Shown: positions 16,121 to 24,606 of the stretch, piece after piece | How positions within the stretch are numbered: the first letter of the stretch is position 1 | How the letters are laid out: each line of letters starts with the position of its first letter | Assembly: GCA_027858225.1 (NCBI GenBank) | Contig: JAQIDB010000029.1 | Location: 1 to 33,534 of the forward strand | From: Candidatus Delongbacteria bacterium | GTDB taxonomy: Bacteria > UBA4055 | Direction: 5' to 3' | DNA length: 33,534 bases | Translations under genes and position numbers: made by a program | Notes under the pieces: model-generated | What the model saw: the letters and a program-made list of their open reading frames with translations, nothing else | Database searches by the model: none | What the model was told of the DNA's origin: nothing

Positions 16121-16945
16121 TTAAAAAGTGTAACTCAAAGTTAATCCATAAGTGTTTTGGTCAGCGACAATAGGGTAGATTTCTGTAGTTTTATCTGAGT
16201 ATCTATTCATAATAATAGAGGCAGTGAAATATCCGATAGCAGCTCCGGTGAGAACATCGGAAGCCCAGTGTTTTTTATCATAGACACGTGATAAAGCTGC
16301 CATAGTCGCAATAGGGTAAGTTATATAAGGTAAATATTTTTTATCAGAGTAACATTCATTTATTATCTTAGCAGTCGAAAAGGCAAAAGTTGTATGTCCA
16401 GACGGGAATGAAAGTTGTTCAGTTTTAAAAGAAGCTCCATCATTTACATAAGGACCTTCTCCATCCTCAGGTCTGTGTCTATGAATAAGAAATTTTAACG
16501 ATTGTGTTATAAAAGCTGAGAATAATGCACTTTCAATTGCAAGTAATGAAGTTTTTCGAAGTCTTACATCGTCAGTGAAGATTGAAGTTACATAAGAAGC
16601 TATATAAACAGATCCCATGAAATATTTATCTCCGAAAAGCATAAATGTCTCAGCTATAGCATTGTTTGATTTACTGTAGTTAGATGAAATGTTTTTAGTG
16701 ATAATTTTATCGTTATTGAAAAGTATAAGTCCTGTACCAACTACTGCTGCAGTTGTAAGATAACCTTTCCATGTAGAAGTAAAAGGGGATAGAGCAATCT
16801 TTCCGGCATCTTGAAAACATCGTGTATAGTATTTTTCTGAGAATGCTGCATTCTTGTGAGTAAGCAAGCTGTCTCTTTCAGAAGAATATAACTTCAAAGA
16901 AAACAGGATGATAATTACAACGAGTATTTTGATTGAATTATTCAT
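16121..16945 (-). CDS. PAP2-family phosphatase (type 2 phosphatidic acid phosphatase)
   Basis: The product is predicted to be a membrane-associated lipid phosphatase of 274 residues, acting on the periplasmic side. It has an N-terminal signal or anchor (KILVVIIILFSLKLYSS) and all three PAP2 signature motifs: KFLIHRHRP (KX6RP, residues 151-159), PSGH (181-184) and SRVYDKKHWASD (SRX5HX3D, 219-230). Known members dephosphorylate phosphatidic acid, undecaprenyl pyrophosphate or lipid A; the substrate here is not evident. The C-terminus ends in an aromatic beta-strand-like YGLTLSYTF. That ending resembles an outer-membrane insertion signal and is unusual for PAP2 proteins. The hutH terminator lies just upstream. 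Confidence 0.88.
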   Translation of the reverse strand: MNNSIKILVVIIILFSLKLYSSERDSLLTHKNAAFSEKYYTRCFQDAGKIALSPFTSTWKGYLTTAAVVGTGLILFNNDKIITKNISSNYSKSNNAIAETFMLFGDKYFMGSVYIASYVTSIFTDDVRLRKTSLLAIESALFSAFITQSLKFLIHRHRPEDGEGPYVNDGASFKTEQLSFPSGHTTFAFSTAKIINECYSDKKYLPYITYPIATMAALSRVYDKKHWASDVLTGAAIGYFTASIIMNRYSDKTTEIYPIVADQNTYGLTLSYTF

Positions 16946-16953
16946 AATATTAT

Positions 16954-16985
16954 AAAAAAGGCAGGTTATAACCTGCCTTTTTAGA
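16954..16985 (-). terminator. Rho-independent terminator after hutH (bidirectional shape)
   Basis: The stem GGCAGGTT / AACCTGCC is flanked by A-tracts and T-tracts, so it can work on both strands. On the minus strand it lies 14 bp after the hutH stop and just before the PAP2 start codon, which separates the two genes transcriptionally. Confidence 0.85.
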
Positions 16986-16998
16986 TTGATTATAGATT

Positions 16999-18528
16999 CT
17001 ACCCTAATGAACCGGTAACCTTTTCAACTTCTTCAAGTATTTCAGCTGTCTTAACGAGTTCTTTCATGTTAGTATGATCAGTATATAAAGGTCTGTCAAT
17101 TTCTAGGAAATCAACATATTTTCTGATAACATCTTTAGCCTTTTGAGTTCCTACACCGAAAGAATATTCTTCTTTTCTGAAATCAAGAGCTTGAGCAGCA
17201 GCCATAAATTCAATACCAAGAACACCGTAAGCATTGTCAAGGATCTGGAAGTTCTTAATTGCAGTATTCATACCCATAGAAACGAAATCTTCCTGATCAG
17301 CAGCAGCAGGTATTGATTGAATAAAAGCAGGAGCAGATAATATTCTTTGCTCTACGATCATCATATCAGCTGTGTATTGACTAAGCATTAAACCTGAGAA
17401 CATTCCAGCACCTTTTGTAAGGAAAGCAGGAAGTCCAACGCTTAAAGCAGGATTGTTTAATCTATTCATTCTTCTTTCTGACATTACTGATACCATAGTG
17501 ATACAAGCACCTGCCATATCAACCGGAACTGAAACAGGTGTGCCTTGAAAGTTTGCTCCTGAAATTTGCATATTTTTTTCAGGGAAAAAGATAGGATTAT
17601 CACCAACACCGTTTAATTCTATTTCAACTTGAGATTGAGCGTAAGCAAGTGCATCATGAGCAGCTCCAATAACCTGTGGAGTTGATCTCATTGAATAAGC
17701 ATCTTGAACTTTACATTTTACTTTTTCTTCTTTTAAATCTCCACCGGAAACGATCTTGTTAATTGCCTCAGCAGATCTTACAGCACCTTTGAAGCCTCTA
17801 ACTTGATGAAGAAGTTTTGTATAAGGTTTCATGTTTGCTTTTAAAGCCTCTAATGACATTGCTGCTGCGATCTCAGCTTGTTTTAACCACTTCTTCGCAT
17901 CGAATAGGAATATTGCACTCATTGCAGTTAAAAGGTTTGATCCGTTGATAGTTGCCAATCCGTCTCTTGCCTTAAGACCTGGAATAGTAATTCCTGCTTT
18001 TTCCATAGCGACTTTTGATTCCATTAGCTCACCTTGGTAATAAGCTTTTCCTTCACCCATCATAAGTAAAGCTACCTGAGACATTGGTGCTAAGTCACCT
18101 GATGCACCAACAGAACCTTTTTGACAAACAAAAGGAGTAACACCTTTGTTTAAAAGATCTACAAGAGTTTGAGTAATAACTAATCTACAACCTGAATTAC
18201 CATGAGCATGAACATTGATTCTACCAAGCATTGCACCACGAACATACTCTAACGGTGCAGGATCGCCAATACCAGCTGCATGATTATAGATCAAATACTT
18301 TTGAAAGTCTTCAACCTGATCATCATCAAGAACAACTTCAGAGAATTCTCCGATACCGGTATTTACACCGTACATAATTTCATGAGCATCAATTTTTTTT
18401 TCCAGCATTGCTCTACATACATTGATTCTTTCAACTGCATCGGGGTGAAGTTCGATCTTCTCATTATTTCTTGCTACACTTACTATCTTATCGATAGTTA
18501 AACCTGAACCATCAATTATTAAAGCCAT
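16999..18528 (-). CDS. hutH: aromatic amino acid ammonia-lyase, probably histidine ammonia-lyase (HutH family)
   Basis: This MIO-cofactor enzyme of 509 residues most likely deaminates histidine to urocanate. The cofactor triad Ala142-Ser143-Gly144 (GASGDLAPMS), Tyr53 (YGVNTGIGEF) and His83 (YNHAAGIGDP) fall at the same numbers as in Pseudomonas HutH. Two motifs deviate from typical histidine lyases: SGANFQGTP instead of GGNFHGxP, and DQEDFVSMG instead of QEDHVSM. The NFQGTP form recalls plant phenylalanine lyases, so the substrate is not certain; a tyrosine/phenylalanine lyase or aminomutase is possible. No hutU, hutI or ftcD gene lies nearby. CGGAG precedes the ATG at good spacing, and a strong terminator follows. 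Confidence 0.85.
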   Translation of the reverse strand: MALIIDGSGLTIDKIVSVARNNEKIELHPDAVERINVCRAMLEKKIDAHEIMYGVNTGIGEFSEVVLDDDQVEDFQKYLIYNHAAGIGDPAPLEYVRGAMLGRINVHAHGNSGCRLVITQTLVDLLNKGVTPFVCQKGSVGASGDLAPMSQVALLMMGEGKAYYQGELMESKVAMEKAGITIPGLKARDGLATINGSNLLTAMSAIFLFDAKKWLKQAEIAAAMSLEALKANMKPYTKLLHQVRGFKGAVRSAEAINKIVSGGDLKEEKVKCKVQDAYSMRSTPQVIGAAHDALAYAQSQVEIELNGVGDNPIFFPEKNMQISGANFQGTPVSVPVDMAGACITMVSVMSERRMNRLNNPALSVGLPAFLTKGAGMFSGLMLSQYTADMMIVEQRILSAPAFIQSIPAAADQEDFVSMGMNTAIKNFQILDNAYGVLGIEFMAAAQALDFRKEEYSFGVGTQKAKDVIRKYVDFLEIDRPLYTDHTNMKELVKTAEILEEVEKVTGSLG

Positions 18529-18555
18529 TTTTTACTCCGTTTATTTTCGTTATTG

Positions 18556-18618
18556 CAAGGGGCTAAAGCCACCTTGTTCCAAATCCGTTATTCTGAACTT
18601 AGTTCAGAATCTTTTTTT
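18556..18618. repeat. REP-like hairpin pair upstream of hutH
   Basis: The first hairpin (18556-18576) is CAAGG-GGCT-AA-AGCC-CCTTG with one internal mismatch, followed by TTCCAAATCCG. The second (18591-18609) is TTCTGAAC-TTA-GTTCAGAA, followed on the plus strand by CTTTTTTT. No plus-strand gene lies upstream to need a terminator. The first hairpin and its CTTGTTCCAAA tail match the element at 31938-31964 (CTTGTCCCAAA), which suggests one dispersed family. Confidence 0.6.
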
Positions 18619-18767
18619 ATTTAAGACACTGCATCAAGTTTAGGGTGATACTATTCATTAAAACAATATTAAAACGTAATATTTAAGGATATCTAATCTT
18701 TTTAAGTCGACGTGACTTTTTGACGGATGAGCGGTATGTTGAGTTACCTTTTATCATAATACGCTCT

Positions 18768-18800
18768 AAATAAAAGAACCGCTCACTAAGTGAACGGTTC
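18768..18800 (-). terminator. Rho-independent terminator of the 18815 gene
   Basis: On the minus strand an 11-bp stem (GAACCGTTCAC / GTGAGCGGTTC, loop TTA, one G-T pair) is followed by TTTTATTT, 14 bp after the stop codon. Confidence 0.85.
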
Positions 18801-18814
18801 ACATAAGTAAAAAT

Positions 18815-20017
18815 TTATTTTACAGTTACTTCAATTTTATCAATATTCTTAACAACTTCTCTTGCTACAGAAGGGAAGTAAATATTAGATTGACGTTTAT
18901 CGTTTTTAATAAAATCTTTAATGTTGACAATATTAGTTAAATTGAATGCAGTTCCAAAAGATCTTTCTGATTTTAGTATAGCATTACCCTTTTTATCAAT
19001 CAAAGTAATAGTGATCTTAGCAGCAGAAATGTTTTTAACAAACATATCTGTTTCATTACTTACATTCCCTGCATTAGGATTATAAACACCATCATCTATC
19101 TCACTTGAACCGCCTGAGAAATTCTGAATAGTTGTCTTTGCCATTTGATAAGCATTCGGAGATAGGTCAAGTCCTACATTAAGCTCAATATCAAAATAAG
19201 TAGCTCCACTTTTTGGGATCAAGTTTGAACTTTTTACATAAGCTTCAAATCCTTTAATAATGTTATTTGATAGTAAAAATTGTTTACTAAATCCAGATGC
19301 TTGTCCACCATCAGCAGCATGAAGATCAGAAGCAAAAAAACCGGTTCCATAAGTTGCACCTAATGCTTCAGTATAGTATTGTTTAGCTAGTGTACTATTC
19401 GGATTCTCTTTATATGCATTTTCAAAGAAAGACATAGCTACTTGAGGTTGATTTTGTCTCATAGCCATTTTACCTTTGTAAACATTTGAAAGGTTCATAG
19501 TATTAGATGTAAGGTCAATCGTTTTCAACTTAGCAACTTGAGCTGGATTTAAGGTCATTTTCAAGTTTCTACCTATTGGCTGCACAACGTAAGATACTAT
19601 GGTAAATAAATCATTAGAGTAACCTTGAATCACTATAGGTGAAGAAGTTGTTGTATCTTGAAAACTGTGAACTATAATATTAACAGGAAGGCTTTGGTCA
19701 GGGTTTAGTTTATAGTTACCTGTAACAATAAAGTCTAGATTGAATTTTTCTTTTAGTGTATTAAAAGAAGCAATATTTCCGGTATTCAAGAATGGATTTC
19801 CATTTGCTTTCATGTAAGCATAAAGGTCATCATCTTTTACTATATTAACTTCCTCAAGTTTTGAAAACTTCTCAGAGATTATATCCATTAACGCATAACC
19901 CATCCATTGTCCATCAGGGCTTCCTGAAGATTGTGATAAGGAGTAAAATCCTACATTTACTTTTGCGAATACGATTGAAGTTGTGATCAACGCAAAGAAT
20001 AATATTCGTTTCAACAT
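18815..20017 (-). CDS. secreted protein with TolB/FlgO-like N-terminal domain and TPR-like repeat
   Basis: No specific family is recognised. The roughly 400-residue product has a signal peptide (KRILFFALITTSIVFA), then an alpha/beta domain of the style seen in FlgO, CsgG and TolB N-terminal domains (YALMDIISEKFSKLEEVNIV, then DFIVTGNYKLNPDQSLPVNI). A TPR-like helix pair follows (AMRQNQPQVAMSFFENAYKE, NPNSTLAKQYYTEALG), then a C-terminal region without known motifs. FlgO/CsgG-like domains usually belong to periplasmic or outer-membrane assemblies. GAGGG lies 4 bases from the first ATG and 7 from the second, so I place the start at the second Met (20017). A 23-bp direct repeat lies upstream and a terminator downstream. 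Confidence 0.75.
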   Translation of the reverse strand: MLKRILFFALITTSIVFAKVNVGFYSLSQSSGSPDGQWMGYALMDIISEKFSKLEEVNIVKDDDLYAYMKANGNPFLNTGNIASFNTLKEKFNLDFIVTGNYKLNPDQSLPVNIIVHSFQDTTTSSPIVIQGYSNDLFTIVSYVVQPIGRNLKMTLNPAQVAKLKTIDLTSNTMNLSNVYKGKMAMRQNQPQVAMSFFENAYKENPNSTLAKQYYTEALGATYGTGFFASDLHAADGGQASGFSKQFLLSNNIIKGFEAYVKSSNLIPKSGATYFDIELNVGLDLSPNAYQMAKTTIQNFSGGSSEIDDGVYNPNAGNVSNETDMFVKNISAAKITITLIDKKGNAILKSERSFGTAFNLTNIVNIKDFIKNDKRQSNIYFPSVAREVVKNIDKIEVTVK

Positions 20018-20047
20018 CATTTTTCCCTCTATTTCTTTTTTAGTTAT

Positions 20048-20105
20048 TTTATGCCTGTAGCTAGTAATTCATACCTTGCAACTTTATGCCTGTAGCTAGT
20101 AATTC
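20048..20105. repeat. 23-bp perfect direct repeat, 35-bp offset
   Basis: TTTATGCCTGTAGCTAGTAATTC occurs at 20048-20070 and again, without a mismatch, at 20083-20105. The copies lie 30-90 bp upstream of the minus-strand TolB-like gene, where a leader or promoter is expected. Either copy could be a regulator site, or the pair could be a recent tandem duplication. Confidence 0.8.
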
Positions 20106-20213
20106 TTACTTTACTTTGACAAAAATAGTTCAATTTTGCTTTTTTAGCAAGAAAAAACTAAATGGTAATAAACTTCAAAAATAACATTCAAACATATTAA
20201 CTTAACATCAGTT

Positions 20214-20272
20214 TAAATAATAATTGACTTGAATTCATAGTTCGTATAGTTATAAATAATAATTAACTTGAA
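20214..20272. repeat. 20-bp direct repeat, 39-bp offset
   Basis: TAAATAATAATTGACTTGAA (20214-20233) recurs at 20253-20272 with one mismatch (TTGACTT becomes TTAACTT). The first copy holds a TTGACT that could act as a -35 box for the plus-strand gene at 20317; the best -10 (TATAGT, 20245-20250) is only 15 bp away, so the promoter call is weak. Confidence 0.6.
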
Positions 20273-20316
20273 ATAAAGATGGGTTAATTATAAATTCTAT
20301 AGTATCAGAATATAAA

Positions 20317-23300
20317 TTGAGTTACAGGCTTTCATTGAGAAGAACCTTAATCATCAACATATTAGTAATAGCTTCGATATTGTTTTCCGGAGAAATTGAC
20401 TTTGACAAGATTTATAGAAGATATGAAATAAAGGAAATAATGTTGAATGATTCCGTATCAGCAGAAGAATATTCAATTTCTCAGGATAAAGCAGTTCCCG
20501 AAAGTAAATTAGCCCACTCAGGTTTGATTTACAGAGGAATTAAGCTTAATGCAGATTCCGGTGTGGATATAGTTTCAGGATTTAACTTGAATCTTCAAGG
20601 TGAGATCAGCAAAAACTTAGAAGTAACAGCAGTTTTAAGTGATGATAATCTTGCTTTAACAGAGGAAGGGACTAGCGAATCATTATCAGAGATAGATAAT
20701 ATATATATTCAATTTAAACATCCGCATTTTCTTTCCAGGATGGGAAATTACGATATAAAATATACCAAAAGGGGAGAGTTTGGTGATTTTAGTAAGGACT
20801 TATCGGGTGTGTTATTGAAGACAAACTATAAAAGTAATCATCTGGATGCATTTATATCTTCGGAAAGCTCATCTTACAAAAGCATTGAGATCAATGGGAT
20901 CGAAGGAATTCAGGGTCCATATATTTTAGACTCGGACATTAAAAATCTTAATGAAATAATTCCAGGAAGTGAAGATGTTTATTTTAATGGTATTGAGCTA
21001 TCCAAAGGGAAAGATTACTATATTGATTATTTCAGCAACCAAATTTTCTTTACAGCATCAAAACCGATATCTCAAGATGATAAAATAATAGTAGATCTGG
21101 AGTACACGAATAATGATTACAAAAAGTATGTTTATGGTATATTTTCTGAGAATAAATTCTTAAATGATAAATTGATTTTTCAGGCAGATTATTATACTGA
21201 GACCGATGATGACGAAAATCCATTATCTTTCGATGGAACGAATGAAGAAATGCAAATAATTACAGATGCCGGTGAAGATAGTAATAATTCATATATCACT
21301 GGTGTTTCTTTCTTAGGAATTAATGAAGGAGATTATAATATTTTACCGGATTCGCTTCATTATGAATATATAGGTAGGGATCTTGGAGAATATGATGTAG
21401 TATTTTCTAAGTTTGAAGGAACAGGTGAATATATTTTAGAATACGATAGTTTAGGTTCGATATATTATGTCTACGATCCTATTAGCGGTGGAGATTATTT
21501 ACCATTGAAATATCTGCCATTGCCAACAAATCTGAATATTATTCATTCAAATTTAAGTTATGAAGGAGAAATTCTTTCCTTTTCAGTTGAAGGAATTACT
21601 TCGAGTTACGAAAATAATAAAATTGCAAAAAATTCATCCAAAGATTTTGGTGGATTCGGTGATCATGAAAAGATCTCTCTAAAAACCAAAGATGTTAAAT
21701 TATTCGATATAAACACAGGAAAGTATAAATTTTCAATTTCAAGAAAATACTATAATGATAAGTTAGTGCTAGCTGAAAGATTGTCAGATTCAAATTTCAG
21801 TGATAACATTGGTATTGATGTTGATCAAGATTCAACCAGCTATGAAAAATATTTATTTTCAGTGGAACATAAACTGTACAGGTATCTTACAAATAGGGTC
21901 GATCTATCATATTATAAATTATCTCCCGGAATAGAAACTCAAAGATCAGATGTTGGCCTACTCGGAGATTTTAATTCATACGGCTATAAATTAAATTACA
22001 GCAATAGGATCAGCGATTCCGATATAGAAGAAAGCAGGTTTGAAAGCTATTATGCTAATGTTTATCTAAAATTTTTAAAGTTGAAAATATCTCCTTTCAT
22101 TGCAAAAGAAAAAAGAATTAATACTATCATAGGTCTTGAGACCGGAAAAATGGAAGATAAGTTCGGATTAGCGATGGATTATGTCCAGGGTTCTCACAAT
22201 CTAAAAAATACTGCCGGTTATAATGTTTTCAGCGATTTTGATGAACATTGGGAAGAAAGTAAATACCAGCTGTCGAACTCTTTGGAGTATAAAGGCAGAT
22301 ATAGTACAAATTTGACTTCAGAATTAGTATGGAACTGGATATCAAATACAGTTGTAGATTCTTCTGACAATTACTATAATCTTATCAGTGCAAAATCAAA
22401 TTATAATTATAAAAGGAATTATAGAGTCTTTGCCAGCTATGAGACAGAAAGAACTTTAGAGTATAATAAGCTTAAATATTTCTATAAAGTGGAAGAGGGT
22501 AGGGGGAACTATAGATTGGTGGATGGAGAATATATTCCGGATGAATTTGGAGACTATAATTACTATATCGTAAATATGGACGATCCAAGAAGTGCTACAG
22601 GTGTTAAACTCGACCTAAGAACTTATATTGACATTCCTGATATGAAAAATAATGAAAATATTTTATACTGGCTTTCAAGGATCGATATTGAAGAGAATAT
22701 CAGAATAGAAGAAAGATCTTTAACAAAGGATCCATTAGATTTGATATTACTAAATTTACCGACTTTTCAAAATGATTCGACAATAATTGGTACGATAGAA
22801 TCAGAGACAAAATTGTATTTCTTAAAAAAAGGTAATACAGGACTAAATTATTCTTTAAAGCTCATAGAAAGATTGAGGAATGATTATATTTTCTATGGAG
22901 AGAAGGATGAGAATACAGAGCAATATTTAGAATTTAGAACAAAATATAATGCAATTAGGACAAAATTTGGCTACAAGAATTCTCGATCTTTGAAATATCA
23001 AGTAAATCCAACTTTTGTTACTGACGATTTAAATAAGAATAATGTAAACCTAGATGTCTCTTATGATTTTAACAAGAACCTTAAATTTACTATAAATGTT
23101 GGATATGGATTGGAAGAAGAGATCGTAAGAAATATCAATTCTAAAGAATTAAGTATTATGCCCTCATTTAGTTTTGCTTTTTTAAGAAATGGTATTTTAA
23201 GATCAAGTTTCAAATTTATCAATGTAAGCTCAAATGCAGATGATATTCCATATTCTATGAATGCAGGTTTGGGAAAGGGACAAAGTTATAAATGGAATTC

Positions 23301-23421
23301 GACAGCAAATTATTCATTTAGTAAAAGTATTAAAGGAAATCTTTATTACACCGGACGATATTATTCTTACGACTCAAAACCTTTTCACGAATTAAGGTTA
23401 GAAGTCCGAATGGAATTTTAG
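20317..23421 (+). CDS. very large putative outer-membrane beta-barrel protein, 1034 aa
   Basis: I do not recognise a named family. The product has a signal-like N-terminus (RRTLIINILVIASILFSG) and is dominated by alternating polar/aromatic beta strands ending in HELRLEVRMEF, the aromatic-terminated last strand expected of an outer-membrane barrel. Around residues 215-250 it has PGSEDVYFNGIELSKGKDYY followed by IDYFSNQIFFT, a surface-protein motif that I recall from large proteins of Ignavibacteria- and Cloacimonadota-like bacteria. There is no ATG in frame near the start. The track start is a TTG at 20317 without a ribosome binding site; the TTG at 20335 (MRRTLIINIL) follows AGG at good spacing and gives a tighter signal peptide. 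SprA-like secretion or carbohydrate-binding roles are possible but unproven. Confidence 0.75.
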   Translation: MSYRLSLRRTLIINILVIASILFSGEIDFDKIYRRYEIKEIMLNDSVSAEEYSISQDKAVPESKLAHSGLIYRGIKLNADSGVDIVSGFNLNLQGEISKNLEVTAVLSDDNLALTEEGTSESLSEIDNIYIQFKHPHFLSRMGNYDIKYTKRGEFGDFSKDLSGVLLKTNYKSNHLDAFISSESSSYKSIEINGIEGIQGPYILDSDIKNLNEIIPGSEDVYFNGIELSKGKDYYIDYFSNQIFFTASKPISQDDKIIVDLEYTNNDYKKYVYGIFSENKFLNDKLIFQADYYTETDDDENPLSFDGTNEEMQIITDAGEDSNNSYITGVSFLGINEGDYNILPDSLHYEYIGRDLGEYDVVFSKFEGTGEYILEYDSLGSIYYVYDPISGGDYLPLKYLPLPTNLNIIHSNLSYEGEILSFSVEGITSSYENNKIAKNSSKDFGGFGDHEKISLKTKDVKLFDINTGKYKFSISRKYYNDKLVLAERLSDSNFSDNIGIDVDQDSTSYEKYLFSVEHKLYRYLTNRVDLSYYKLSPGIETQRSDVGLLGDFNSYGYKLNYSNRISDSDIEESRFESYYANVYLKFLKLKISPFIAKEKRINTIIGLETGKMEDKFGLAMDYVQGSHNLKNTAGYNVFSDFDEHWEESKYQLSNSLEYKGRYSTNLTSELVWNWISNTVVDSSDNYYNLISAKSNYNYKRNYRVFASYETERTLEYNKLKYFYKVEEGRGNYRLVDGEYIPDEFGDYNYYIVNMDDPRSATGVKLDLRTYIDIPDMKNNENILYWLSRIDIEENIRIEERSLTKDPLDLILLNLPTFQNDSTIIGTIESETKLYFLKKGNTGLNYSLKLIERLRNDYIFYGEKDENTEQYLEFRTKYNAIRTKFGYKNSRSLKYQVNPTFVTDDLNKNNVNLDVSYDFNKNLKFTINVGYGLEEEIVRNINSKELSIMPSFSFAFLRNGILRSSFKFINVSSNADDIPYSMNAGLGKGQSYKWNSTANYSFSKSIKGNLYYTGRYYSYDSKPFHELRLEVRMEF

Positions 23422-23478
23422 ACTTGAAAAACATATTAATGTTAGATATATTTGAACAAAACTAATAGGAGTTTAATT

Positions 23479-24606
23479 ATGTATAAGAATTTGTTGATAA
23501 TTTTTACTATTACAATGGCATTATTGATATTGTCATGCTCAAAAAAACCTAATTATACTGTCAAAGAAATCGATGGAGTAAAATATTACTTCAATAAATC
23601 GGAACCTTCTACAGTATTGAATATAAATCCTGTTGAATTATTTGAGATAGATGGTGTGAATGCCAGTATGCCAGATTCAGTAAAAGGCTTTGAAAGTATC
23701 ACTAAGATACTTACAGATTATAATGATAATATTTATATCTTAGACGGAAATAAAGCTGTTATAAAAAAATATAACAATAAAGGTGAATTTGATAAGCTAA
23801 TTGGTGAAAAAGGGAAAACTGTAGAGCTTTTTACAGCTCCTAGAGAAATTGCACTGATGTATGACACTCTTGTTGTATACGATGAGAATCCCAAAAGATA
23901 TACCAGATATCTTACAAATGGAACTTATCTTTCCTCTCAAATACTTATGTCTACGAACCCTCCTCAATACTTAACTTCAGACGGTAAGACAAACCTTGCT
24001 GCATTTCAATTTGTAAAGTACATAGATAGAATTGACAGTGTGAAATATATGAATAATGATATTTGTTTACTTTCAGATAGATTTAAAGTTACTAAGGTAG
24101 TAAAACAGATAAAATATTCTCCTAATGCACCTGATTTTTTCATTCCTGATATGTTTACGACATATTGTCAAAAAGACGGAAATTTCTATATTGCAAATAA
24201 TGAAAGCGATAAATATTCTATTGAAGTAAAAAACTCCAGGGCTAATTTAAAATATGTTATTGAGAAGGAATATGAGAAATTACCATACAATTCATACGAA
24301 ATAGGACAGGTTAATCAGTTTATTAAAAGAGTAAGTGGTTCTTCTGTTGATACTACTAAAGTATTTTATAAAAAAGCTGTAAATATGGTTTATGTAGATA
24401 AATATGACAGAGTATGGGCATTACCTTCAGTACAAAGAACTACTGAGAACGAAGCTACACATTATGTTGATATTTTTAAAGATGGAATCTTTTTAGATAG
24501 GATCATTCTTGATGTTGTAGGAAGAGATGAGTCATTCCTATTATCAGGGAATCGTATATATGTGACCAATTCTGTTACTAAAAAGATTACCGTCTATGAG
24601 TATTAG
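23479..24606 (+). CDS. 6-bladed beta-propeller lipoprotein, second copy
   Basis: The product is a lipoprotein of about 375 residues, with signal [20 protein letters not shown] and propeller repeats ([58 protein letters not shown]). It ends with [17 protein letters not shown] and a typical last blade, and its architecture matches the gene at 9563. The track start at 23452 lacks a ribosome binding site; GGAG lies 7 bases before the ATG at 23479. Its 3' end overlaps metH by 11 bp, so the two are almost certainly cotranscribed; a functional link to methionine synthesis is not implied by the protein itself. Confidence 0.8.
   Translation: MYKNLLIIFTITMALLILSCSKKPNYTVKEIDGVKYYFNKSEPSTVLNINPVELFEIDGVNASMPDSVKGFESITKILTDYNDNIYILDGNKAVIKKYNNKGEFDKLIGEKGKTVELFTAPREIALMYDTLVVYDENPKRYTRYLTNGTYLSSQILMSTNPPQYLTSDGKTNLAAFQFVKYIDRIDSVKYMNNDICLLSDRFKVTKVVKQIKYSPNAPDFFIPDMFTTYCQKDGNFYIANNESDKYSIEVKNSRANLKYVIEKEYEKLPYNSYEIGQVNQFIKRVSGSSVDTTKVFYKKAVNMVYVDKYDRVWALPSVQRTTENEATHYVDIFKDGIFLDRIILDVVGRDESFLLSGNRIYVTNSVTKKITVYEY

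Noticed and set aside
18591-18618. Hairpin plus T-run looking like a plus-strand terminator
   Set aside because: No plus-strand gene lies upstream; it is adjacent to a REP-like hairpin, so I list it as part of that repeat.
24400-24596. Possible B12 riboswitch before metH
   Set aside because: The region is coding sequence of the beta-propeller gene and no cobalamin-riboswitch signature (B12 box) was recognised.
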